From contig JANYHL010000060.1 of NCBI GenBank assembly GCA_025359085.1, positions 1-50,212 of the forward strand: a DNA stretch of 50,212 nt. The letters are read 5' to 3'. This document shows, in pieces, positions 18,578 through 26,497 of this stretch (positions within the stretch are counted from its first letter, which is position 1; every line of letters begins with the position of its first letter). Below the pieces are notes generated by a model. The model was not told the DNA's origin and did not search any database. It saw only the letters and a list, made by a program, of their open reading frames with translations. Made by a program: the position numbers and the translations under genes. The stretch comes from Gammaproteobacteria bacterium. GTDB lineage: Bacteria; Pseudomonadota; Gammaproteobacteria; Burkholderiales; Burkholderiaceae_C.

Positions 18578-21500
18578 ATGACTCATCCCGCGCTTACCGA
18601 ACTGCTGACCTATACCCAGCAGCACGCTGGGCCTGCCGCCAGCCCGCTTGCTGATTTTGTATTGGCTTATTTCGAGAATGCCGATCCAGATCAGATACAG
18701 GCCCGGGGCCCCGCCACTTTGTTTGCCATTGCCAACGCGCACTGGCGCTTGCTGGAGGGTGCGAGCGCACCGCAAAGCGCCCGGATTCGGGTCTTTAATC
18801 CAACCCTGGCGGAAGACGGTTTTGTGAGCGAGCACACCGCTATTCAGATTGTTAATGATGACATGCCATTCTTGGTTGATTCGGTCACCATGGCCGTCAA
18901 CCGCAGTGGCCGTACCGCGCACTGGATTGTTCATCCCTTGCTCAGTGTGCAACGCGATCAACAAGGCCATTTGATCAAGGCCTCCAGCGCAGCGCACAAC
19001 GGCGAGTCAAGCAGCCTGATGGCGTCGTTGATTTTGGTGGAATGCGATCGCATTGTGAGCGAGTCTGATCGCGCCGCATTGGCTGCTGAACTGGCGCGCA
19101 TTCTGGGGGATGTGCGCGCCGTCGTGCAAGACTGGCGACCGATGCTGAGTCGGCTGCAAGCCGTGGCCGACGCATCGGCAAAGTCGCAGCTATCCTCTGT
19201 CAATCAGCAAGAAGGCGTGGACTTTTTGCGCTGGCTCGAGGCCAAGCACTTCACCTTTCTTGGGGCACGAGATTACAAGGTTGTGCGTGATGGCGATGCC
19301 GTGAGTCTGGTCGCCATTGCCGAGTCTGGCCTGGGCGTACTGCGGGGGGTGGTTCATACGCCGATCAGCCAACTGCCTGCCGATGCGGTGGCTTTTCTCG
19401 ATTCAGACCAACTGGTACTCATTACCAAGGCCATGACACGCGCCACCGTACACCGCCCGGCCTGGTTGGACTATATTGGCGTCAAGCGCTTTGACGAGGC
19501 GGGCCAAGTGATCGGTGAAGCACGCTTTCTTGGGCTGTATACCGCCACTGCCTACGCAGCGTCCGTCAGCAACATTCCGCAGGTGCGCCGTCGCGCGGCC
19601 GAGGTCACCGCCGCAGCGGGGGTGGTGCCCGACAGCCATGCGGCCAAGTCACTGCAATCGATTCTGGATGCCTACCCGCGCGATGAATTGTTCCAGATTG
19701 ATACCGCCACGTTGACAGAGCATGCCATTGGCATCTTGCGCCTACAAGAGCGCCAGCGCACGCGTATGTTCCTGCGTAGTGATCCGTTTGGACGCTTTAC
19801 CTCGGTGCAAGTATTTGTGCCGCGTGACCGCTACAACACCGAGCTGCGCATCAAGATTGGTCAGGAGTTGGCCAACGCGCTGGACGGTCAATCGATTGAG
19901 TTCACCCCGACGCTCACCGACAGCCCGATGGCACGCATCCACTACCTGGTGCGGGCCAAAGATCAGGTGCCGACAGACCTTGACCTGCGCGCTCTCGAGG
20001 CGCGCATTGCCCGGCTGGCCCAGCGCTGGGAGGACGATTGCACGCAAGAGCTGCTGTATACCCATGGCGAGGGTCCAGGCTTGGCATTGGCCCATCGCTT
20101 TGCCAGTGCTTTTCCCACTGCTTACCGTGAAGACTTTTCGGCCCAGGTGGCGGCGGAAGACGCACAGGGCTTGTCTGTTTTGACGTCCCTTTCGCCCCTG
20201 GCAGTCAAGCTGTATCGCCCGCTGGACGCCGGGCCCGGCCTGTTGCGTTTCAAAATCTACAACACCTCCAAAGTTGCCTTGTCTGATTCCCTGCCGGTGC
20301 TGGAGCGCATGGGCGCGCGCGTGCTGGACGAACAGCCCTACCGTGTCAGCAGTGGCACTGTGGACGGCGCTCAAAATGAAGTGTTCTGGATTCATGACCT
20401 GGGCCTTCAGTTACCGGTCGGCACAGAGCTTTCTGTCATCAAGGCACGCTTTGAATCGTTATTTGTTCAAGCCTGGAGGGGCGAGGTTGAAAGTGACGAC
20501 CTGAACAAGCTGGTGCTCAACACCAGTCTGGATGCGCGCGCCATTGCTGTGCTACGTGCTTACACGCGCTACTTCAAGCAGTTGGGCTTTGCCTTCAGCC
20601 AGAGCTACATCGAAGCTAGCTTGTACAAAAATGCCTTGATCGCCCAGGAAATTAGCGCTTTGTTCGAAGCCCGCTTTGACCCCGCGCGTGAGGCTGATCG
20701 CAGCGGTGCGCAGCAACGAATTGGCGAACGCATTGAATCGCTCCTGAGTGCCGTAGCCAGTCTGGACGAAGACCGGATCCTGCGCCAGCTCTATGCCAGT
20801 GTGACGGCCACCCTGCGCACCAACGCCTGGCAAACTACGACCGCAGGTGTCGGCAAGCCCTACCTGAGCTTCAAGCTGAACCCGCGCGAGTTGCCGGGTG
20901 TGCCCGAGCCCAAGCCCTTGTTTGAAGTCTGGGTCTATTCACCGCGGGTTGAGGCCCTGCACTTGCGCCTGGGCAAAGTCGCCCGTGGTGGCCTGCGCTG
21001 GTCCGATCGGCCGGAAGATTTCCGCACCGAAATACTGGGCTTGGTTAAAGCCCAGCACGTGAAAAATACCGTCATCGTGCCGGTGGGTTCCAAGGGCGGT
21101 TTTGTTCTCAAAAAAGCGCCCCCTGCCGCGGAGCGCGAGGCTTACATGGCCGAAGGTATTGCCTGCTACAAACTGCTGCTGTCGGGCCTGCTGGACTTGA
21201 CCGACAACCTGGTGAAAGGCCAGGTGGTGCCACCGACCAAGGTGGTCCGCCATGATCCGGACGATCCTTACCTGGTCGTGGCGGCCGACAAAGGCACAGC
21301 CTCGTTTTCTGACATTGCCAACAGTGTGTCGGCCGAGTATGGCTATTGGCTGGGCGACGCGTTCGCCTCCGGTGGCTCGGTCGGGTATGACCACAAAAAA
21401 ATGGGCATCACGGCACGCGGCGCCTGGGAGTCCGTTAAACGGCACTTTCGCGCGTCCTCCATCAACACGCAAACCACGCCATTCACCGTGGTCGGCATCG

Positions 21501-23350
21501 GTGACATGTCGGGCGACGTTTTTGGCAATGGCATGCTGCTGTCCGAGCAGATCCAGCTGGTGGTCGCGTTCGATCACCGCCACATCTTCATCGATCCCAC
21601 GCCCGACGTTGCGATCAGCTTCGCTGAGCGTCAGCGCATGTTTGCGCTGCCCCGTTCGAGCTGGGATGACTTTGACAAGAGCCTGATTTCAGAAGGGGGT
21701 GGGGTTTATTCGCGTGCCGCCAAGTCGATCAAACTTTCGGCCCAGGCACGCGCTGTCATCGGCATTGATACTGAAGAACTCACCCCGGCGGCACTGCTGC
21801 ATGCGATTTTGCAGGCCCCGGTGGACCTCCTCTACAACGGTGGCATTGGCACCTATGTCAAGGCCACTTATGAGTCTCATGCCCAAGCGGGGGACAAGGC
21901 GAGCGATGCTTTCCGTGTGAATGGCAGCGAACTGCGCTGCAAGGTGCTGGTCGAAGGTGGCAACCTCGGTTGCACCCAATTGGGCCGCGTCGAGTTTGCA
22001 CAAAAAGGCGGTTTGATTTACACCGACGCCATCGACAACTCGGCCGGCGTCGATTGTTCCGACCACGAGGTCAATATCAAGATACTGCTGGACCGGGTGG
22101 TGGAGGCGGGCGACTTGACGCTCAAGCAACGCAACGACTTGCTGGCCTCCATGACTGACGAAGTCGGTCATTTGGTGCTCGCAGACAACTACTACCAGAC
22201 CCAGGCGCTTGACATCGCCTGCCATCGGCCCTTGTATGTGCTGGACGGCCAGCAGCGCCTGATGCAATGGCTTGAGGGCGCCGGTCGTCTGAACCGGGCG
22301 CTTGAGTTTCTGCCCAGTGATGAAGAGATTGCACTGCGGCGGGCCCGCAAGCAGGGTTTGACCGCGCCAGAAGGTGCCGTGTTGTTGGCCTACGCCAAGA
22401 TGTCGGTGTTTGACGATCTGATCGCCAGCAATCTGCCCGATGACCCCTACTTCAGTGGCGCCTTGCACGCCTACTTCCCAAAAGTGCTGAGTGAAAAATT
22501 TGCTGAGGCCATTGCACGGCATCCGCTCAAGCGCGAGATTGTCTCGACTTTTATCGTCAACACAATGGTCAACCGCACCGGTGCGACGTTTGTGAACTTT
22601 TTGGCGGCAGAAGCTGCCGCGACCGCCGCCGACGTGGTGCGCGCCTACACCTTGGCGCGTGAGATCTTTGATCTGGAAGCGCTGTGGGACCAGATTGACG
22701 CGCTCGACTACCAGGTCCCGACCTCTTTGCAGCTCGACCTGTTGAGCAGATTGACCGCTATAGCGCAACGCGCTTCGCGCTGGATGCTGCGGATGCGCTC
22801 CAAAGATACCGATCTACCAACCCTGATCCAGCGCTACCAGCCGGGTGCGCGTGAGTTGCGCGGTAATTTGGAGCGCTGGCTGCCTGCCCAGGCCATTGCC
22901 AACTGGCAGCAAGCCACTCAAACCCTGGTGCAGGCCGGTGTGGCGTCGGCACTGGCGCAAAATCTGACGGCGCTGGAGTTCATCTTCCCGGCGCTCGATC
23001 TGGTGGACCTGGCGCAAAGCACCGACGCCGACCTGGAACAGGCCGCTCGTGCCTATTTTGGTGTTGAAGGTGAATTGGGCCTAAGTGCCTGGCGCGCTCA
23101 AATCAACCGCTTGCCGACCGACACTTTGTGGCAGACCCAGGCCCGAGGCAGTGCCCGTGACGACGTTTACTTCATTGCCGGCCAGATCACACGCAGCTTG
23201 CTGTCCGGCAAGCTGAGCCTGTCTGATTGGACGACGCAGCATCAAACCACGATTGACCGCCTGTGCAAGTTGCAGCAAAACATCAGCACCCAGAGCCCAG
23301 ACCTGGCGCCGATCTCGGTGGCACTGCGCGAACTGCGTCATCTGGCCTGA
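18578..23350 (+). CDS. NAD-specific glutamate dehydrogenase, large (about 180-kDa) type
   Basis: A 1590-residue enzyme of the bacterial large GDH family (Bac_GDH/GdhB, L-180 class), which converts glutamate to 2-oxoglutarate and ammonia with NAD and usually acts in glutamate catabolism. N-terminal regulatory (ACT-like) regions come first; the catalytic part begins near residue 800 with ARGGLRWSDRPEDFRTEILG. It continues through VPVGSKGGFVLKK (active-site lysine region) and VVGIGDMSGDVFGNGMLLS (nucleotide-binding). Length and motifs are typical of the class, and no frameshift is visible. ATG 18578 is the only sensible start. A hairpin terminator follows the gene, and an inverted repeat precedes it. 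Confidence 0.95.
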   Translation: MTHPALTELLTYTQQHAGPAASPLADFVLAYFENADPDQIQARGPATLFAIANAHWRLLEGASAPQSARIRVFNPTLAEDGFVSEHTAIQIVNDDMPFLVDSVTMAVNRSGRTAHWIVHPLLSVQRDQQGHLIKASSAAHNGESSSLMASLILVECDRIVSESDRAALAAELARILGDVRAVVQDWRPMLSRLQAVADASAKSQLSSVNQQEGVDFLRWLEAKHFTFLGARDYKVVRDGDAVSLVAIAESGLGVLRGVVHTPISQLPADAVAFLDSDQLVLITKAMTRATVHRPAWLDYIGVKRFDEAGQVIGEARFLGLYTATAYAASVSNIPQVRRRAAEVTAAAGVVPDSHAAKSLQSILDAYPRDELFQIDTATLTEHAIGILRLQERQRTRMFLRSDPFGRFTSVQVFVPRDRYNTELRIKIGQELANALDGQSIEFTPTLTDSPMARIHYLVRAKDQVPTDLDLRALEARIARLAQRWEDDCTQELLYTHGEGPGLALAHRFASAFPTAYREDFSAQVAAEDAQGLSVLTSLSPLAVKLYRPLDAGPGLLRFKIYNTSKVALSDSLPVLERMGARVLDEQPYRVSSGTVDGAQNEVFWIHDLGLQLPVGTELSVIKARFESLFVQAWRGEVESDDLNKLVLNTSLDARAIAVLRAYTRYFKQLGFAFSQSYIEASLYKNALIAQEISALFEARFDPAREADRSGAQQRIGERIESLLSAVASLDEDRILRQLYASVTATLRTNAWQTTTAGVGKPYLSFKLNPRELPGVPEPKPLFEVWVYSPRVEALHLRLGKVARGGLRWSDRPEDFRTEILGLVKAQHVKNTVIVPVGSKGGFVLKKAPPAAEREAYMAEGIACYKLLLSGLLDLTDNLVKGQVVPPTKVVRHDPDDPYLVVAADKGTASFSDIANSVSAEYGYWLGDAFASGGSVGYDHKKMGITARGAWESVKRHFRASSINTQTTPFTVVGIGDMSGDVFGNGMLLSEQIQLVVAFDHRHIFIDPTPDVAISFAERQRMFALPRSSWDDFDKSLISEGGGVYSRAAKSIKLSAQARAVIGIDTEELTPAALLHAILQAPVDLLYNGGIGTYVKATYESHAQAGDKASDAFRVNGSELRCKVLVEGGNLGCTQLGRVEFAQKGGLIYTDAIDNSAGVDCSDHEVNIKILLDRVVEAGDLTLKQRNDLLASMTDEVGHLVLADNYYQTQALDIACHRPLYVLDGQQRLMQWLEGAGRLNRALEFLPSDEEIALRRARKQGLTAPEGAVLLAYAKMSVFDDLIASNLPDDPYFSGALHAYFPKVLSEKFAEAIARHPLKREIVSTFIVNTMVNRTGATFVNFLAAEAAATAADVVRAYTLAREIFDLEALWDQIDALDYQVPTSLQLDLLSRLTAIAQRASRWMLRMRSKDTDLPTLIQRYQPGARELRGNLERWLPAQAIANWQQATQTLVQAGVASALAQNLTALEFIFPALDLVDLAQSTDADLEQAARAYFGVEGELGLSAWRAQINRLPTDTLWQTQARGSARDDVYFIAGQITRSLLSGKLSLSDWTTQHQTTIDRLCKLQQNISTQSPDLAPISVALRELRHLA

Positions 23351-23379
23351 GTCCGACGCGGGTCAGGATCAGATGCTCG

Positions 23380-23411
23380 TCCCAACTTCGAGAGACGTTG
23401 GGAATTTTGTT
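23380..23411 (+). terminator. Rho-independent terminator of the glutamate dehydrogenase gene
   Basis: A perfect 7-bp stem TCCCAAC (23380-23386) / GTTGGGA (23397-23403) with a 10-base loop, followed by ATTTTGTT. It lies 30 bp after the stop codon. The stem is short but the hairpin plus T-rich tail fit an intrinsic terminator. Confidence 0.65.
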
Positions 23412-23444
23412 AGCGCTTAGGAATTATCTTGAAGAAGCCAAGAA

Positions 23445-23717
23445 ATGAAGAATATCCATGTTGCCAAAAAAATGGATTACCGCACCTGTGTCGAGGAGTG
23501 CATTGCTATAGCTTTGCAAGAGGGCCCCGAGGGGGCTGCCGAAATATACGTGAATTTTCTGATACCTTTCCCGACAGAATGGGCGGAGTGCGGCGATCAT
23601 TCAAAGGCCACGTCTCTTTACATGCGCGGGGCAGCGCTATGTGTTTCAGCGCACAGATCCGGCAGGCCCCGGCGATCTGGTTTTAATTCTCAGACCAACT
23701 CAGGAGATTTCTCATGA
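23445..23717 (+). CDS. Unassigned short ORF (90 aa), doubtful
   Basis: An open frame for 90 residues in the 363-bp stretch between the gdh stop and the alcohol dehydrogenase. The middle (ECIAIALQEGPEGAAEIYVN) could be helical. The C-terminal third is Arg/Ser/Gly-rich and runs 4 bp into the next gene, which looks non-coding. No clear ribosome site and no homology recognised. An alternative overlapping frame starts at 23429. It may be a decayed gene, part of a transferred segment, or chance. Apart from the gdh terminator, I see nothing else in this stretch. Confidence 0.2.
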   Translation: MKNIHVAKKMDYRTCVEECIAIALQEGPEGAAEIYVNFLIPFPTEWAECGDHSKATSLYMRGAALCVSAHRSGRPRRSGFNSQTNSGDFS

Positions 23718-24751
23718 AAGCACTCGTGTACCTCGGCCCGAACAAGAAGTCGCTGGAGGACCGCCCCAAGCCAGTCATCGCGGCGCCCACTGACGCCATC
23801 GTGAAAGTCACGCGGACGACGATCTGCGGCACTGACCTGCACATCCTCAAGGGCGACGTGCCCACCTGCGCACCCGGGCGCATCCTCGGCCACGAAGGCG
23901 TTGGCATCGTCGATGCGGTGGGCTCGGCCGTCACTGCCTTCAAGGTCGGCGACCCGGTGCTGATCTCTTGCATCAGCGCCTGCGGCAAGTGTGCCAACTG
24001 TCGGCGCCAGATGTACTCGCACTGCAGCACCGGCGGCTGGATACTGGGCAACAGCATCGACGGTACGCAAGCCGAGTTCGTGCGCATCCCGCATGCGGAC
24101 ATGAGCCTGTACCCGATCCCGGCCGGCGCCGACGAAGAGGCGCTGGTGATGCTCAGCGACATCCTGCCCACTGCGCTGGAATGCGGCGTGCTGAACGGCC
24201 GCGTGCAGCCTGGCAGCACGGTGGCGATCGTCGGCTCGGGGCCGATCGGATTGGCGGCGCTGCTGACGGCGCAGTTCTACTCGCCCGCCAAGATCATCAT
24301 GATCGACCTCGACGAGGGACGCCTCGTGGTGGCCAAACGCTTTGGCGCGACGGACACCATCAACAGCGGCGATGGCCGTGCGGCCGAAGCGGTGATGAAG
24401 CTGACCGCGGGACTCGGCGTCGACACTGCGATCGAGGCAGTGGGCGTGCCCGCCACCTTCGAGTTGTGTCAACAGATCGTCGCGGCCGGCGGCACCATCG
24501 CCAACATCGGCGTGCATGGGGTGAAGGTCGATCTGCGCCTTGAGAAACTGTGGGACCGCAACATCAGCATCACGACCCGGCTGGTGGACACAGTCAGCAC
24601 ACCGATGCTGCTGAAGACACTGTGCTCCCACAAGCTCGACCCGACGCCGCTGATCACCCACCGCTTCAAGCTCGACCACATCCTCGACGCCTACGAGACC
24701 TTTGCTCACGCGGCAGAAACGCACGCGCTCAAAGTGCTTATCGAGGCTTGA
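23714..24751 (+). CDS. Zinc-dependent alcohol dehydrogenase (MDR family)
   Basis: A 345-residue cytosolic NAD(P)-dependent zinc alcohol dehydrogenase. Catalytic zinc ligands appear in TICGTDLH and GHEGVG. Structural-zinc cysteines lie in SACGKCANCRRQMYSHC. The Rossmann motif is IVGSGPIGLAALL near residue 175. The overall pattern (HILKGDVPTCAPGRILGHEG) resembles the secondary-alcohol/isopropanol-type branch. The substrate is not known. AGGAG lies 9 bases before ATG 23714. The gene is visibly more GC-rich, with stronger GC3 bias, than neighbours on both sides, and it stands alone after a terminator; acquisition by transfer is plausible. Confidence 0.88.
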   Translation: MKALVYLGPNKKSLEDRPKPVIAAPTDAIVKVTRTTICGTDLHILKGDVPTCAPGRILGHEGVGIVDAVGSAVTAFKVGDPVLISCISACGKCANCRRQMYSHCSTGGWILGNSIDGTQAEFVRIPHADMSLYPIPAGADEEALVMLSDILPTALECGVLNGRVQPGSTVAIVGSGPIGLAALLTAQFYSPAKIIMIDLDEGRLVVAKRFGATDTINSGDGRAAEAVMKLTAGLGVDTAIEAVGVPATFELCQQIVAAGGTIANIGVHGVKVDLRLEKLWDRNISITTRLVDTVSTPMLLKTLCSHKLDPTPLITHRFKLDHILDAYETFAHAAETHALKVLIEA

Positions 24752-24811
24752 AGAACGTTGCGCCGGCACGTCGGCGGCTCCCCAACCCACCTACCCGAAA
24801 GACAGTATCAC

Positions 24812-24835
24812 CATTAGAAAAAATATTTTCTAATG
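24812..24835 (+). promoter_or_regulatory. Long perfect AT-rich palindrome between adh and the SLC13 transporter
   Basis: Arms CATTAGAAAA (24812-24821) and TTTTCTAATG (24826-24835) are perfectly complementary around AATA. The flanks GACAG (24801-24805) and CTGTC (24836-24840) could extend the stem across a bulge. No T-run follows. It lies 60 bp after adh and about 100 bp before the transporter ATG. It could be an operator for a dimeric regulator or a transcript-end structure; I do not know which. Confidence 0.5.
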
Positions 24836-24936
24836 CTGTCGGACATGATCCGTATTCTCAAAGATTATGCTGAATCACCGTGAGCTTGAGTTACTCAGAA
24901 TAACCTGTCAGATTTATTGTTTATAGAAAGACCAGT

Positions 24937-26379
24937 ATGAAATCACTTTATCCATTATTACTCGTGTTCAATAAAGATGATTCAAAGTTATTTCTGACCA
25001 GACTTATCTCATTGATAATGATTTTTGCATTATGGTTTACCCCGCCGCCGACCGGTATCACTGTCCAAGCTTGGCATCTATTTGCAATTTTTGTCACAAC
25101 AATTATTTCGGTCGTAATTGGAGCATTTCCAATATTTGTGGCCGCAATTTTTGCCGGGTCTGCCACAATACTTACTGGCACTCTGACCGCCGCAAAAACA
25201 TTTGCTGGTTTTGGCAGTGGCTTCCTCTTGCTGATTATTTTGGCATTCGTTGGTGCAAGGGCGGTATTAAAAAGCCGCTTGGGAGAGCGCATCGGTCAGT
25301 TTGTGGTGGGTAAACTTGGAAAATCTACGCTTGGACTCTCATACAGCATCTTTATTATGGATGCAATTATTGCCCCGGCCTTCCCGAGTAATACTGCACG
25401 TTCAGGTGTGCTTTTCCCGTTGGCGGTATCGCTTAATGATGCCCTGGGAGCAAAACCGGAAGAACAGGGAAAAAGACGACTAGGTGGTTTTTTGCATTTT
25501 TCGTGTATTGCAAGTCTGTCTTTGTCTTCTGCGTTGTGGTTAACAGCCATGGCCGCCAATCCGGCGGGTGCTGCTCTTGCCAAGAGCGTTGCTGGTCTCG
25601 ATATTACTTTTGGCTCTTGGTTTATCGCCGCCTCCATTCCAACATTAGTGGGAATTATTTTATTGCCCTATATTTTGTATCGGGTTATTCGACCAGAAAT
25701 TACCCACACGCCTGAAGCAGCAGCACAGGCGAAGCGCATACTCAAAGAAATGGGGCCAATGAGCCGCGATGAAATTATCGTGGCGACAACCTATGTCGTC
25801 ATGATTGTGCTATGGGCCCTCTCTTCAACGTTCCAGATTGATACTGCGGCAGTTGCCTTTGGCGGACTCGGAATTATGATGGCAAGCGGCGTGCTAAAAA
25901 TGGAGGACATTGCCAAAGAAGGTGAGGCATTGGCCATCTTTATTTGGTTTGCGTTGATGCTGACTTTGAGCTCGCAATTAAATGAGCTTGGTTTTATGAA
26001 ATATCTCGGAGAAGCGTTCGCTGGGACTTTGAGTGGGCAGCCTTGGATGGTGTCTTTTGTTGCCTTGATTACGATTTATGTCCTGATTCACTATCTCTTT
26101 GTCAGCCAGACCGCGCATATGGTGGCACTATTTGGTGTGTTCTTGGGGGTCGGTGTCATACTGGGTGTTCCTGCTGCAGCACTGGCCTTTTCCTTGTTGT
26201 TTGCTACAAACTACTTCTCCTGCATTACCCCGCAAGGCTCCAGTGCAAACCTCCTTGCGGTGGGCAGTGGCTTCATGACTACAGGTGAGGTCTATAAATT
26301 GGGGGCTCTGACAACCCTTGTCAATTTCTTGATTTATACCGTTATCGGCATTCCTTGGATTCTCTTTGTAGCAGCCTGA
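24937..26379 (+). CDS. DASS/SLC13 family anion (dicarboxylate-type) transporter
   Basis: A 480-residue inner-membrane protein with about 12 helices, of the divalent anion:sodium symporter (DASS/CitT/SLC13) superfamily. The family SNT motif appears as PAFPSNTARSGVLFPLA near residue 150. The second repeat ends in FATNYFSCITPQGSSANLLA. Likely substrates are C4-dicarboxylates, citrate/tartrate-like acids or other anions; specificity cannot be read from the sequence. The first ~20 residues are cytoplasmic. Coding DNA is visibly AT-richer than the nuo or efflux regions, suggesting separate ancestry. Only a weak ribosome site (AGAAAG) precedes ATG 24937. It ends 118 bp before the convergent ABC exporter gene. 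Confidence 0.88.
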   Translation: MKSLYPLLLVFNKDDSKLFLTRLISLIMIFALWFTPPPTGITVQAWHLFAIFVTTIISVVIGAFPIFVAAIFAGSATILTGTLTAAKTFAGFGSGFLLLIILAFVGARAVLKSRLGERIGQFVVGKLGKSTLGLSYSIFIMDAIIAPAFPSNTARSGVLFPLAVSLNDALGAKPEEQGKRRLGGFLHFSCIASLSLSSALWLTAMAANPAGAALAKSVAGLDITFGSWFIAASIPTLVGIILLPYILYRVIRPEITHTPEAAAQAKRILKEMGPMSRDEIIVATTYVVMIVLWALSSTFQIDTAAVAFGGLGIMMASGVLKMEDIAKEGEALAIFIWFALMLTLSSQLNELGFMKYLGEAFAGTLSGQPWMVSFVALITIYVLIHYLFVSQTAHMVALFGVFLGVGVILGVPAAALAFSLLFATNYFSCITPQGSSANLLAVGSGFMTTGEVYKLGALTTLVNFLIYTVIGIPWILFVAA

Positions 26380-26497
26380 CTTGAGGATAGGGAAGTTGTC
26401 GCCGCGCCGCCGGCGCCGACATGCGCTTTCAATAGCCAATTTTTGATCGCCGCGACAAGCCGTCTGGCCTCGGGCTGTGTGCTGCAACAGGAATTTG

